Positions 15,406-23,566 of a stretch of 25,759 nucleotides of DNA are shown here, piece by piece. Numbering within the stretch: the first letter of the stretch is position 1; each line of letters opens with the position of its first letter. The DNA lies in assembly GCA_028282395.1 (NCBI GenBank), contig JANQHY010000076.1, positions 1 to 25,759 on the forward strand, read 5' to 3'. The notes under the pieces are model-generated. The model searched no databases, was not told the origin of the DNA, and saw only the letters and a list, made by a program, of their open reading frames with translations. This stretch comes from Gammaproteobacteria bacterium (GTDB lineage Bacteria; Pseudomonadota; Gammaproteobacteria; UBA12402). Made by a program: the position numbers and the translations under genes.

Positions 15406-15466
15406 AGACGTTTCTTTTGCCTCGATGATTTTTATAGAATTGTTGAATGGTGTTGGCTGCTTTCAT
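15395..15466 (-). CDS. Possible 23-codon leader ORF before azlC
   Basis: ATG at 15466 is preceded by CCAGGTGAATT, a good ribosome binding site. The frame encodes MKAANTIQQFYKNHRGKRNV plus YAQ and stops at 15395-15397, 11 bases inside azlC. It starts 13 nt after the stop of the upstream gene. Because azlC has a weak site of its own, this small ORF could couple azlC translation to the upstream gene or act as a leader peptide. It has no run of branched-chain codons of the attenuation type. It may also be chance. Confidence 0.35.
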   Translation of the reverse strand: MKAANTIQQFYKNHRGKRNVYAQ

Positions 15467-15479
15467 AATTCACCTGGTT

Positions 15480-16589
15480 CTATTTAAAAGATTGTAATGC
15501 TTCTGCCACACGCTTGGCTGACTGCTGATCAATCTCACCAAAAGCATCATGGAAATAGTCTTGACGTGCCTGATGGTGTTGATCGGGATGATTCAGTAGA
15601 TAGTCGACAGCTTTGCCCCAGTGATCAAATTGATCTTGACGAAAAGAGAGTCCGCAATCATAGAGTCGCATTATGCGGGTGATATCCTCTTCTACCATGC
15701 CGCTGTGGCGGTAAGTGGCAATATGTTGTTCCCGTGGTTGATGTTCGGTAATAATTTGTGGGATATCATAAAACATTGCTTCCTCAGCCGGAGAAGTCCC
15801 ATCAGAAATCAGCAGATCAGAGTGTGATAGCAGTTTGGGAATCGTTAACTGATGATAGCCTGAAGCGCCGTCGAGATAACAGTTATCGTGTTCGGCAATG
15901 GCCTGATGTAGTTTTTTCAGATAGATACGTTCACTGCGACAGCTACTTTTTAGCTGGTTAGGATGAGGGCGAATAATTAGATTTACGCCACTGAGTTGCT
16001 CTACTAAATCTAGTGCATAATCTAAAAAAGAGCCCTGCTTTCGACGTGCTGGCAGGTAGGTGACAACTGGTAAAGGAGGCGCACAACCGATTTCTTCGAG
16101 AAAAGTGGTTTTCTCACTCTCGTTAGGGCGGGGAAACTCATCAAAGGGGATGTACCCTGTGACCGACCAGGTGAAATTAACATTGATATTGAGCTGTTTC
16201 AATGCCTGTTTGAGTAGCCTCTCCTGGCGAGGCCCATTAAGAAACAGGTGGTCAAATTCACAGTGGTTTGCAACTAACCCCGGAAACAGGGTTCGAAAGG
16301 TGCCATGGAAGAGGGTCACTTTCTTTGCTGGCAGTGGTTTAACCTGGCGCCAGGCGCTACCGAGGCCACCCAGTACAATGACTTTTGCCTGTTGTAGTTC
16401 ACGGCTGGCACGGTCAAATCCCATCAATAGACGGTTACGATACAGGCGCGATAATTCGGGGAAACGGCGGCGATGGGCAGCGACAGGTGTGCGCAGGTGG
16501 CTGATGAATAGCCCGCCACTATGGCGCTGTACCAGCCCCATCATATCAACTGGTTGGTTATTATCAGTATAAAAAACTGGAGATGTCAT
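15480..16589 (-). CDS. CDP-glycerol glycerophosphotransferase-like protein
   Basis: A 369-residue protein of the CDP-glycerol:poly(glycerophosphate) glycerophosphotransferase (TagB/TarF-like) family, which transfers glycerol phosphate or related units onto surface polymers at the cytoplasmic face of the membrane. Seen: VTLFHGTFRTLFPG (the family H-G-T/W motif), VVTYLPARRKQGSFLDYA (family TYxPTxR), NLIIRPHPNQ (RPHP), and DLLISDGTSPAEEAMFYDIP (the SDxSSxxxE/D motif with a Thr variant). The length fits a single catalytic domain. In Gram-negatives such enzymes modify LPS, capsule or O-antigen; the substrate is unknown here. It heads the azlC-azlD strand run. Confidence 0.82.
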   Translation of the reverse strand: MTSPVFYTDNNQPVDMMGLVQRHSGGLFISHLRTPVAAHRRRFPELSRLYRNRLLMGFDRASRELQQAKVIVLGGLGSAWRQVKPLPAKKVTLFHGTFRTLFPGLVANHCEFDHLFLNGPRQERLLKQALKQLNINVNFTWSVTGYIPFDEFPRPNESEKTTFLEEIGCAPPLPVVTYLPARRKQGSFLDYALDLVEQLSGVNLIIRPHPNQLKSSCRSERIYLKKLHQAIAEHDNCYLDGASGYHQLTIPKLLSHSDLLISDGTSPAEEAMFYDIPQIITEHQPREQHIATYRHSGMVEEDITRIMRLYDCGLSFRQDQFDHWGKAVDYLLNHPDQHHQARQDYFHDAFGEIDQQSAKRVAEALQSFK

Positions 16590-16773
16590 GACAGCTTTAT
16601 AGTCCCCTATGCGCTACTACTATTCATAATGTTGAGCATTCTATCCCATTTTATAGGCAGGTGTATAGGCCCTACGGTTGAATAGCATCGATCTGCCACA
16701 AACACAGGTTTGTAGAGGATAGAGCGGTTTTGCTATGATGATGACTAAAATCGAGTCGAAAAGGAGATAATCA

Positions 16774-17178
16774 ATGAGCATTCATCGTGAAATTCAGCAG
16801 GAGGTTCTCAACCTTATCGAGAATTGTGAAATTAGAAAACTTTGTGATAAGTTTTTTTCCGAAAAGTTTTTATGGGTCGTCAAAGGTAGCGGCGTATTAT
16901 CGAAAACCTATACCGACAAGGAAGTTTATTTTAGTCAGGCATTTGATCGTCTTGGTAAAGTTCTATTACCTGTCTGGAAAATGCATATCGTAAATAGCTA
17001 TATTATTAATGATACGCTTATTGTTGAGCTGTGTGGTGAAGGAAAAGCTAAAAGTGGTAATCAATATAATAATGAGTATTGTTGGATTATAAAATTTAAT
17101 CATGACAAGATTATCAGTATTACCGCTTACCTTGATACATTACTGTTGGAGAATATATTGATCGAGAATGAGGCGTAG
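16774..17178 (+). CDS. NTF2-like (SnoaL/ketosteroid-isomerase fold) protein
   Basis: A 134-residue soluble protein. The C-terminal half (YNNEYCWIIKFNHDKIISIT followed by AYLDTLLLEN) matches the SnoaL-like NTF2 fold, in which a strand reading YCWxFxFxxGKI precedes ExxDTA. The first half is mostly helical (EVLNLIENCEIRKLCDKFF), as usual for the cone-shaped fold. Such proteins bind or isomerise small hydrophobic ligands; no catalytic set can be assigned. A strong AGGAGATA ribosome binding site sits 5-6 nt before the ATG. The gene is divergent from the glycerophosphotransferase gene and convergent with the Bcr/CflA gene. Confidence 0.7.
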   Translation: MSIHREIQQEVLNLIENCEIRKLCDKFFSEKFLWVVKGSGVLSKTYTDKEVYFSQAFDRLGKVLLPVWKMHIVNSYIINDTLIVELCGEGKAKSGNQYNNEYCWIIKFNHDKIISITAYLDTLLLENILIENEA

Positions 17179-17272
17179 AGAAAGCGGTGATGCTTTGCAT
17201 CGCATCGTGCCGTAGTTGCTAACAGTTCTGGTGCTTATTCCCTGGAGTGTGTGGACAAGTTGAGACGATTTA

Positions 17273-18475
17273 TTACTCGCTTGGTACTCTTGTTGAAATA
17301 CAGCTAGCGACGATGGTGATTAGTACCATAGCGCCACTAATCATAAGGAATAAGTATGCCAGCTGCATTAAATTGCTGACGTGAATATGGAGAAACAGTG
17401 CCGTGAAAATACCCGTAGTTAACATTTTTATCATACCGTAGCTCGAGCTGCCAATGCCACTATTTTCCTTTTTGAGTTGTTGTAGTGCGATGGATGCCAT
17501 CACTGGTGCGGAGAACCCACCGAGAAAAGGGATAAGAAAACCAAACATGAGCAATACCGGTAAAGAAAAGTAATGCTTGCCCAACAGCCACATTAATGCA
17601 AAGAGTAATAGATAGAGAATATTCGTTAACCAGAGTAGTGATAAATAGCTCGATGTGTCATGAATAACACGACGCAGTGTTAATGAGCCAAAGAAGACGG
17701 CAATGAAAACGATTATATAGGTCAGACCATTTTCCGCAGGAGAGAGTAACAACGCTTGTTGGTAGAGCAGTGGTGAAATAGTACAATAGCCAATAAAGAG
17801 ACTGTAGTTGATACCGGATAGCAAACTGTAACAGACAAATTGCGGACTTTTAATTAGTAGCTGGCAGTAACTCTTCTTGAGTATATGAAAATGCATTTTA
17901 GTTAAATTATGGTGACTTTCACGAAAAATAGCAGCGAAAACTAGTAGTACCAATAGTGTCATGATCGTTAAGAGTAGGAAATTGTCACGCCAGGTAAAAT
18001 ACTGTTCAACATAGCCGCCTATCACGGGCGCAAAGGCAGGTGAAATTTGTGCGCCAATGGTGACGGTTGTTAATGCCTGTGTGAGTAGTTTTTTGTTTGG
18101 CGAGATATCACATAAAATCGCCCGTGCAATGACTAGGCAACCCCCGGCACCAAGACCCGCAACAAAACGTAGCATGAATAGTTGCGTGATGTTCTCTGCC
18201 ATAGTCGTGGCCAGGTTTGCTGCTAGAAGTAGCATCAATGCTGCAAGTGCAACTGGCTTGCGACCAAATTGGTCGGAAAATGAGCCGAAGAAGGGTTGCG
18301 ACAATGCCATGCCAAGCAGAAATGTTACGGCAATAGCGCGAATGGCTGAGTAACTGACATGCAAGTTGTGCATCATTGAAGGTAATGAGGGGTTATAAAG
18401 GTCGAGTGAAAAGAGCGCGATGATTAGAATGGAGCTGGCATTGATTAATCCAGATTTGCGCGCAGCTGGCTTCAT
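17273..18475 (-). CDS. Bcr/CflA-family multidrug MFS exporter
   Basis: A 400-residue, twelve-helix MFS exporter. SLDLYNPSLPSMMHNLHV is the Bcr/CflA TM1 signature (DxYxPxLPxM), followed by motif A (GSFSDQFGRKPV), motif B-like LRFVAGLGAGGCLVIARAI and motif C (GAQISPAFAPVIGGYVEQY). Members export drugs such as bicyclomycin, chloramphenicol or sulfonamides by proton antiport. The start codon overlaps the stop of the upstream ABC-F gene by 4 bp (ATGA), so the two genes are translationally coupled. The real substrate is unknown. Confidence 0.88.
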   Translation of the reverse strand: MKPAARKSGLINASSILIIALFSLDLYNPSLPSMMHNLHVSYSAIRAIAVTFLLGMALSQPFFGSFSDQFGRKPVALAALMLLLAANLATTMAENITQLFMLRFVAGLGAGGCLVIARAILCDISPNKKLLTQALTTVTIGAQISPAFAPVIGGYVEQYFTWRDNFLLLTIMTLLVLLVFAAIFRESHHNLTKMHFHILKKSYCQLLIKSPQFVCYSLLSGINYSLFIGYCTISPLLYQQALLLSPAENGLTYIIVFIAVFFGSLTLRRVIHDTSSYLSLLWLTNILYLLLFALMWLLGKHYFSLPVLLMFGFLIPFLGGFSAPVMASIALQQLKKENSGIGSSSYGMIKMLTTGIFTALFLHIHVSNLMQLAYLFLMISGAMVLITIVASCISTRVPSE

Positions 18476-20076
18476 GACTCAGCTAAATAGTCATTGCCAA
18501 CTTTGGCAACAAACTCCTGATAGGTGCCGGGATAGCACTCAACATGGCTGCGCGTCATGACAATCAGTGATGATGCGAGTTGCTGAACAAAGTAACGATT
18601 GTGGCTGACAAATAAGATAGTGCCAGAGAATTGTGCTAATCCTGTTGCTAATCCTTCGATTGACTCAAGGTCAAGATGGTTAGTTGGTTCATCGAGTACG
18701 AGGACATTATGTTGCTCAGCAATTAATTTGGCAAAGATTAGCCGCGCGCACTCGCCGCCACTGAGTACAGAAATCTTTTTATTAATATCATCACCAGAAA
18801 ATAGCATTTTTCCTAATACTTTTCTGGCGCTGATGTCATCAATATTAGCTGATTCACATAACCAGTTAATGAGTGATTGTTCAGGGTCAAGTAGATCATG
18901 AAAATTTTGTGGAAAGTAGCCAACCGACGTTGTGTCACTCCAATTGAATTTACCATGATCGCTAGGTAAGCAGTCGAGAAGGATCTTAATGATTGTCGAT
19001 TTGCCAATTCCGTTAGCGCCAACAATCGCACATTTTTGTCCGCGGTAAAGGTCAAAATTTACACCCTGAAACAGTGACCGTTGTGAAAATGATTTTGATA
19101 GTGCGGAAACAGTGAGTACCTGTTTGCCACTTTGTCGTCCTGGGTTGAAATGAAATGCGGGACTGCGCCGTGAGCTGGTGCCAATTTCAGGTAGTTCAAT
19201 ACGATCAATCATTTTAAGTCGTGCCAGTGCCTGTTTAGAGCGGCTTGGACTGGCGCGAAATCTGTCAGCATAGGTTTGCATTGATGCGATCTGCTGTTTT
19301 TTGTGGGTGAGCTCATGCTCTTTCTGTAGTAATATCTCCTCTTTCTTACCTAGAAATTCGTCATAATTGCCCGGATACAGGGTAATTTCACCGTAGTCGA
19401 TATCAAGTACATGCGTGGCGCTGCCATTAATAAATTCACGGTCATGTGAGACGAATAGCAGTAACCCTTTGTATTCTGTTTGTAAGAATGATTCCAGCCA
19501 GGCGATACTAACAATATCAAGGTGATTGGTTGGTTCATCTAATAATAAGATATCGGGATTCTGGAATAGTGATTGTGCTAATAGTACACGGAGTTTGTAG
19601 CCACCAGATAGTGCTTCTAATGGACCATGATGAGCACTATCAGGGATTCCTAGCCCTTTAAGAATTTTTTCTGCGCGATAGGTGGCGGTGTAACCATCCA
19701 GTGCTGAAATAGTCTCTTCAAGTTCAGCAAGACGATAACACTGTTGTTCGCTAATATCACTTTGTGCCAAAATTTGTTCTTTGGCATGTAATGCTTCAGC
19801 CAGCGGTGCATTGCCAGCAACCACTACCTCAATGACGGAAGCCGTTTTATAACGGAAGTGGTCCTGACGCAGCATTCCAACAGTTAGTCGTTTAGCATAC
19901 TCAATCGTGCCATGGTTAGGCGCCTCTTCTCCCGCTAGCAGTTTTAGTAACGTTGATTTGCCGCTACCGTTAGCGCCAACAATCGCATAGCGATGGTTGG
20001 GAAGCAGATTAAGCGTAACATTTTTAAATAGATATCTGCCGCCGAATTCAACGGCAAGATCACAACAATTAATCAT
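18472..20076 (-). CDS. ABC-F family ATPase (YbiT-like)
   Basis: A 534-residue soluble protein with two ABC ATPase cassettes and no membrane segments, the usual ABC-F form, acting on ribosomes. Cassette 1 has Walker A GANGSGKST (~34-42), signature LSGGYKLRVLLAQ and Walker B ILLLDEPTNHLD. The ~80-residue linker (KKEEILLQKEHELTHKKQQ and following, coiled-coil in character) joins cassette 2 with Walker A GANGIGKST, signature LSGGECARLIFAK and LVLDEPTNHLD. Length and the opening MINCCDLAVEFGGRYLFKN recall the YbiT group, which includes ribosome-rescue and antibiotic-protection factors. It shares a transcript with the downstream Bcr/CflA exporter. Whether it gives drug resistance is unknown. Confidence 0.9.
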   Translation of the reverse strand: MINCCDLAVEFGGRYLFKNVTLNLLPNHRYAIVGANGSGKSTLLKLLAGEEAPNHGTIEYAKRLTVGMLRQDHFRYKTASVIEVVVAGNAPLAEALHAKEQILAQSDISEQQCYRLAELEETISALDGYTATYRAEKILKGLGIPDSAHHGPLEALSGGYKLRVLLAQSLFQNPDILLLDEPTNHLDIVSIAWLESFLQTEYKGLLLFVSHDREFINGSATHVLDIDYGEITLYPGNYDEFLGKKEEILLQKEHELTHKKQQIASMQTYADRFRASPSRSKQALARLKMIDRIELPEIGTSSRRSPAFHFNPGRQSGKQVLTVSALSKSFSQRSLFQGVNFDLYRGQKCAIVGANGIGKSTIIKILLDCLPSDHGKFNWSDTTSVGYFPQNFHDLLDPEQSLINWLCESANIDDISARKVLGKMLFSGDDINKKISVLSGGECARLIFAKLIAEQHNVLVLDEPTNHLDLESIEGLATGLAQFSGTILFVSHNRYFVQQLASSLIVMTRSHVECYPGTYQEFVAKVGNDYLAES

Positions 20077-20135
20077 CTCTTATTATTCTGACACTAATCC
20101 ATAATGTCGAGTATAATCATTTTTTTGTCGCAGAG

Positions 20136-20831
20136 CTACTCTCCATTCTGCCCTGCTTGCTCTTCCGGTTGTTTGCCCTTTACAGGCAAATCGATTAACC
20201 CACAGCGCGCAGCCAGGTAGGTTAATTCAACTTCATTGGTAACATTCAGCTGTTTTAGTAAACGATAACGGTAGCAATTGACTGTTTTCGGGCTAAGATG
20301 CAACTCTCTTGCTATTTCAGCACTACCTTTGCCTCTAACAATCATTAGCATAACTTCAATTTCGCGATCAGACAGCTGTTCGAACAGTGATGGCTCATTA
20401 GCTGAAAAGCGACTAACAGCTAACCGTTTAGCAATGCGCTCACTAATGTAACGCTTGCCAGTAGCCACTTGCCGAATAGCTTTAATCAGCTCATCCGGAC
20501 TGCTCTCTTTAGTGATATAGCCCAACGCACCGGTATGGAGTATACGCGCTGAACGAATTTCATCCTCATAAGCACTTAATACCAGGATTTTGATGCCTGG
20601 TCGTGCCGTAAGAATGCGTCGTGTTGCTTCAAGGCCACTCATTCTTGGCAAATTAAGATCCATCAATACCACATCCACCCGGGTTTTGCGGACAAATTGT
20701 ACCGCTTGTTCACCGGTATTGGCTTCGCCGACGATTTCAATGTCGGGAACGTGGTCGAATAGCTGACGGAGTCCTTCTCTGACAAGATCATGGTCATCGA
20801 CAATCAACACGGATGTTACGATGTTTGACAT
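20136..20831 (-). CDS. uvrY: NarL/FixJ response regulator, UvrY/GacA/LetA type
   Basis: A 231-residue two-component response regulator. The receiver domain has the acidic pair (VDDHDLV, Asp12-13), phospho-acceptor Asp58 in VVLMDLNLPRMSG and the conserved Lys in GYITKESS. The C-terminal LuxR-type helix-turn-helix is LSDREIEVMLMIVRGKGSAE then LHLSPKTVNCYRYRLLKQLN. The sequence pattern matches the GacA/UvrY/LetA branch, which in gammaproteobacteria drives small RNAs that titrate CsrA/RsmA; in Legionella LetA controls the switch to the transmissive phase. The usual partner uvrC does not lie next to it; an ABC-F gene follows 59 bp downstream. The sensor kinase is not in the window. Confidence 0.88.
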   Translation of the reverse strand: MSNIVTSVLIVDDHDLVREGLRQLFDHVPDIEIVGEANTGEQAVQFVRKTRVDVVLMDLNLPRMSGLEATRRILTARPGIKILVLSAYEDEIRSARILHTGALGYITKESSPDELIKAIRQVATGKRYISERIAKRLAVSRFSANEPSLFEQLSDREIEVMLMIVRGKGSAEIARELHLSPKTVNCYRYRLLKQLNVTNEVELTYLAARCGLIDLPVKGKQPEEQAGQNGE

Positions 20832-20921
20832 GATGTTTCTCCGAAAATAAAACTAGCCCACTTCAGTTTACTCTTAAACATGGGCAAAGTCAATGATTTT
20901 TTTATAGAAAAAATCATAAGG

Positions 20922-21284
20922 TTAATAGTGACTGTACTTTTTGGCGCTGCCTTTTACGCGCTCTGCAGGGTAGCGGCGTTGGTTAATAGTGATTTTATCA
21001 GCGATAACTTGATTAAGGTTGATGTCTAACTTATCACTGATTCGCATCATATACATAATAATATCAGCAATTTCATGACCAACGGCCTGCTTAAACTCTG
21101 CTTTGCTGGTCGCGGCATCGATCTCCTCATTAGATAGCCATTGGAAAAGCTCAAGAAGCTCGCCAGCCTCACAAGCAACTGAAATAGCAAGATTTTTCAA
21201 GGAATGGAATTGTTGCCAATCACGTATGCTATCAAAATGGCGCAAAGTTTGTTGCAATGCCGCAACATCTATTATATCTGTCAT
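20922..21284 (-). CDS. MazG-like nucleotide pyrophosphohydrolase
   Basis: A 120-residue all-alpha NTP pyrophosphatase of the MazG / dCTP-pyrophosphatase (RS21-C6) group. The metal-binding acidic residues are visible in SVACEAGELLELFQWL (ExxEL) and VGHEIADIIMYMMRISDKL (ExxD), the usual two-helix pattern. It starts DWQQFHSLKNLAISV, as in the group, and ends with the basic stretch RRYPAERVKGSAKKY, also typical. It hydrolyses non-canonical or excess (d)NTPs to monophosphates. It is 90 bp upstream of the response-regulator gene on the same strand and divergent from fis. Confidence 0.88.
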   Translation of the reverse strand: MTDIIDVAALQQTLRHFDSIRDWQQFHSLKNLAISVACEAGELLELFQWLSNEEIDAATSKAEFKQAVGHEIADIIMYMMRISDKLDINLNQVIADKITINQRRYPAERVKGSAKKYSHY

Positions 21285-21409
21285 TGAACTACCTGCCTAC
21301 GTTGGTATAATAGAGCCATTCTTCCATAATCCCTAGCGCTTCTCAAGCAGTTATATTCAAGAGAGTGGTTAAATTTTGTCAACAGATGTCAAAAAAGTGG
21401 AATTTTCTG

Positions 21410-21439
21410 TTGTGATTTTGAACGCGGTTAGTGTAGAAT
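21410..21439 (+). promoter_or_regulatory. Candidate sigma-70 promoter for fis
   Basis: TTGTGA (21410-21415), an 18-bp spacer, and TAGAAT (21434-21439). The predicted start of transcription near 21446 would give a leader of about 145 nt before fis. Pattern-based only. Confidence 0.4.
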
Positions 21440-21445
21440 AGCAAA

Positions 21446-21591
21446 TTCCGCTGTAGGAACATCTCCTTCTCAGCAATGAGAGGCGCTTTCTGTGCGGGCA
21501 AAATTTTGGTAAGGACCTGGCAGGGAAACCGGACTATTGTTACCCCGCAGGGTTGTATAGTGCTTGAATTAGGTTAAGAGGAAAAAAGACG
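21446..21591 (+). promoter_or_regulatory. Long structured 5' leader of fis
   Basis: About 145 nt lie between the predicted start and the fis ATG. They can fold as a short hairpin (CTTCTC near 21467 with GAGAGG near 21479) and a larger bulged stem in which TGCGG (21493-21497) pairs with CCGCA (21545-21549) and GGTAA (21508-21512) pairs with TTACC (21540-21544). The loop carries GGACC and GGGAAACC segments. Several GGA triplets are present (TAGGAA, AAGGACC, CCGGAC and AGAGGAAA at the ribosome binding site), which could be CsrA sites. No known riboswitch consensus is recognised. Confidence 0.35.
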
Positions 21592-21951
21592 ATGGAAAAC
21601 TTGCAAATAACACGACAAATAACGTTGACTGAGCTTATGCAGTGTTTAAATGATAAAAGTGAGAATGATCGCGACGCAGCGGCACCGAAACAATTACTTC
21701 GACAAAGTGTTGAGATGGCAATGGAGAGCTATTTTTCCCAATTGGGTAATGCGCCAGCGTCAAATCTTTATCAAATGGTACTGAATGAAGTTGAGATCCC
21801 ACTGATTAAGACGGTTTTACGTTATACTCGTTTTAACCGGTTGCAAGCGGCAAAACTATTGGGTATTAGCCGTACGACTTTCCACAAAAAGCTTAAGCAG
21901 TACGGTCTTGATTTATGGCTGGAAAATGAAAAACGGTTGCCGTTAGCATAA
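21592..21951 (+). CDS. fis: Fis DNA-binding protein
   Basis: A 119-residue nucleoid protein and transcription factor. E. coli Fis is 98 residues, the extra length being mainly at the N-terminus and the short tail. The conserved core is clear: RQSVEMAMESYFSQLG, then LYQMVLNEVEIPLIKTVLRY (the dimer helices), then the helix-turn-helix NRLQAAKLLGISRTTFHKKL and KQYGL. AGAGGA lies about 10 nt before the ATG. Normally gammaproteobacterial fis follows dusB in one operon; here it stands alone with its own promoter-like region and a strong terminator. It controls growth-phase transcription; the long leader suggests post-transcriptional control. Confidence 0.93.
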   Translation: MENLQITRQITLTELMQCLNDKSENDRDAAAPKQLLRQSVEMAMESYFSQLGNAPASNLYQMVLNEVEIPLIKTVLRYTRFNRLQAAKLLGISRTTFHKKLKQYGLDLWLENEKRLPLA

Positions 21952-21971
21952 TGCTGTAGTTTAGTTTTACT

Positions 21972-22004
21972 AAAAAAGGCCTGGTAATAACCAGGCCTTT
22001 TTTT
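21972..22004 (+). terminator. Intrinsic terminator after fis
   Basis: The perfect stem GGCCTGGT/ACCAGGCC with loop AATA is flanked by A6 on the left and T7 on the right. It should work in both directions and lies 21 bp after the fis stop. Confidence 0.9.
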
Positions 22005-22135
22005 ATAACACTCTATAGCACAATGAATTTTTGTGTTGGGACCAACTAAGTTCAATAATTCTATATTCAATAGTAGTCCTAAATAGACATAGATTGTAAT
22101 CTAATATATTATGTCTCTGTTAAAGATAAAGGATA

Positions 22136-22158
22136 ATGGTTTTACCATCATCGATGGT
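22136..22158 (+). promoter_or_regulatory. Overlapping alternative hairpins upstream of a small gene
   Basis: ATGGT (22136-22140), ACCATC (22144-22149) and GATGGT (22153-22158): the middle segment can pair with either flank, giving two mutually exclusive short stems 76-98 nt before the start of the 118-residue gene. The stems are weak; the rest of 22005-22233 shows nothing else clear. Confidence 0.25.
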
Positions 22159-22233
22159 TAGCTAATAAGGCATTTTGCTAAACAAGCAAACAACAGGAAG
22201 GTATTAATTAATAATAAAAGGTGGAATTAAATT

Positions 22234-22590
22234 ATGATCGGAAAACTTAAAGAGAAAGCAATAAAAACAGCAATCAGTAAGCTTGAAGAGACTGTTGGTA
22301 GCGGCATTACCGAGAAGTTGGAAACATTCAAAGATCTTAAACCGTCTGATGTTCAAGATAATGAAAAATATAATAGTATCATTATTAATCCACTATGGGA
22401 GGCAGTTAAATTGCAGTCTGGTGGTGCAATTACTGCGGCAAGTAAATTTATTGATGTAGAAGCTAAATTCAAGCAAGGTTTATTAAATATTCGTGATGAA
22501 CTGATTCAAGTTGAGGGCGAAAAAGTAGCTCTTGATCCCGATTTTCAAAGCAAAGCGGTGCCAACGCTTATCAGTGCTTTTCAATCGTAA
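22234..22590 (+). CDS. Small soluble protein of unknown family
   Basis: A 118-residue protein that I do not recognise. It has no signal peptide or membrane segment and is predicted to be largely helical and charged (MIGKLKEKAIKTAISKLEET at the start, then LETFKDLKPSDVQDNEKY, ending ALDPDFQSKAVPTLISAFQS). The AAAGGTGGA ribosome binding site is good. A candidate terminator follows. Being monocistronic, with a strong ribosome binding site and clear end, it is likely expressed. It could be a translocated or lineage-specific protein, but nothing in the sequence proves it. Confidence 0.7.
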   Translation: MIGKLKEKAIKTAISKLEETVGSGITEKLETFKDLKPSDVQDNEKYNSIIINPLWEAVKLQSGGAITAASKFIDVEAKFKQGLLNIRDELIQVEGEKVALDPDFQSKAVPTLISAFQS

Positions 22591-22603
22591 AAGAGCTATG
22601 GTG

Positions 22604-22648
22604 CAGAGCAGTTGTTTGGATAACAGCAGCTGCTCTGTCTCTCTTTCT
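22604..22648 (+). terminator. Candidate terminator after the small gene
   Basis: The stem CAGAGCAGTTGTT with AGCAGCTGCTCTG (22604-22616 and 22624-22636) forms 13 pairs with two G-U wobbles, followed by the pyrimidine-rich tract TCTCTCTTTCTC rather than a clean T-run. It lies between two convergent genes. Confidence 0.5.
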
Positions 22649-22665
22649 CAATGGGCTATTGCAAA

Positions 22666-23448
22666 TTAAAGTGTGCAGCAGCTTAATTCAAAAGGGATAG
22701 TTTTATCGGTCTGTTTTCCTCTGCTATCCCCCTCTTCATCATCGCTGCTAGCGATAAAACGGACACTAACGCGATGTTTGCCAGCACTGATTTCTGGATA
22801 GAATAACCGATCCTTCTCAATTGCCACACGGACCATTTGCCAGGGTAGCGAAGCATCAAGATTTTTATAGTAGAAGCCTTTCTCAGCTTCAACCGGTTGT
22901 AGTTGACTGCTTTGGCGGGCGATCTTAAGTAATAAATCAATTGCTGAACGTGGCTTAGCCAGGCTATCGAGCCAGCCATAAATCTGCTCGTCAAGTTGCG
23001 CTGCTGGTTGATTAAGCCAGTAATGGTAGAGTGGCGAATCAACGCTGCAATCACCTGGGTAGGCAAAGTGTTGACGTATATTGATGATGAATGGGTCTTC
23101 ACGCAGAGGTTGAGCAATTTTGCCTTGGGTGCTAAGTAGATAGTCAGAGAGGGACTGAAGCTCATCAAGTAGTTTCTGCAGTAGTTGTTGATTAACGCCA
23201 GGCATTGTTGAGAGTCGCGACAGAGTAATTTTATGGCGATGGAACTCTTTAGTCAGCTTTGATTTCAAATCTGGACGATCAAATAGATCAATAATATTGA
23301 TAATATAAGCAAGAATAATTTCAGCGCTCTCTTGTGGCGATAGATGTACCAGACAGTGATCGAGCTGTTTGAAGAGGTACTCAAAGCGCAATGCGGCACG
23401 AATTAACTCATTGAGTGGTTGTTCATAGATAATCGTCTCACTGCTCAT
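22666..23448 (-). CDS. zapD: Cell division protein ZapD
   Basis: A 260-residue cytoplasmic protein matching ZapD (YacF, DUF1342; ~247 residues in E. coli), which binds the FtsZ C-tail and bundles protofilaments at the division site. Seen: IIYEQPLNELIRAALRFEYL at the N-terminus, the family hallmark (YEhPLNExxRxxLRLExL), then LTKEFHRHKITLSRLSTMPG, the helical bundle, and the beta-strand C-domain with ENDRLFYPEISAGKHRVSVR-like content (KDRLFYPEISAGKHRVSVRF) and a short acidic insertion DDEEGDSRGK. In E. coli zapD sits in coaE-zapD-yacG; that context is not present here. Confidence 0.9.
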   Translation of the reverse strand: MSSETIIYEQPLNELIRAALRFEYLFKQLDHCLVHLSPQESAEIILAYIINIIDLFDRPDLKSKLTKEFHRHKITLSRLSTMPGVNQQLLQKLLDELQSLSDYLLSTQGKIAQPLREDPFIINIRQHFAYPGDCSVDSPLYHYWLNQPAAQLDEQIYGWLDSLAKPRSAIDLLLKIARQSSQLQPVEAEKGFYYKNLDASLPWQMVRVAIEKDRLFYPEISAGKHRVSVRFIASSDDEEGDSRGKQTDKTIPFELSCCTL

Positions 23449-23566
23449 GCAATATCCAGGTTAAATTCTTAGCGCCAGCAGGCATTATAACATGGTGTGG
23501 AGCCTTTGACACTATAGCTATTCAGATAGATTCGAGCCCTTGTCATGGCGAACCCCAATCACTTAA

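Noticed and set aside
16285..16310. GGTTCGAAAG as a tRNA T-loop
   Set aside because: It lies inside the glycerophosphotransferase gene and no acceptor or anticodon stems surround it.
17195..17215. GATGC-TTT-GCATC hairpin as a terminator
   Set aside because: The stem is only 5 bp and no T-run follows on either strand.
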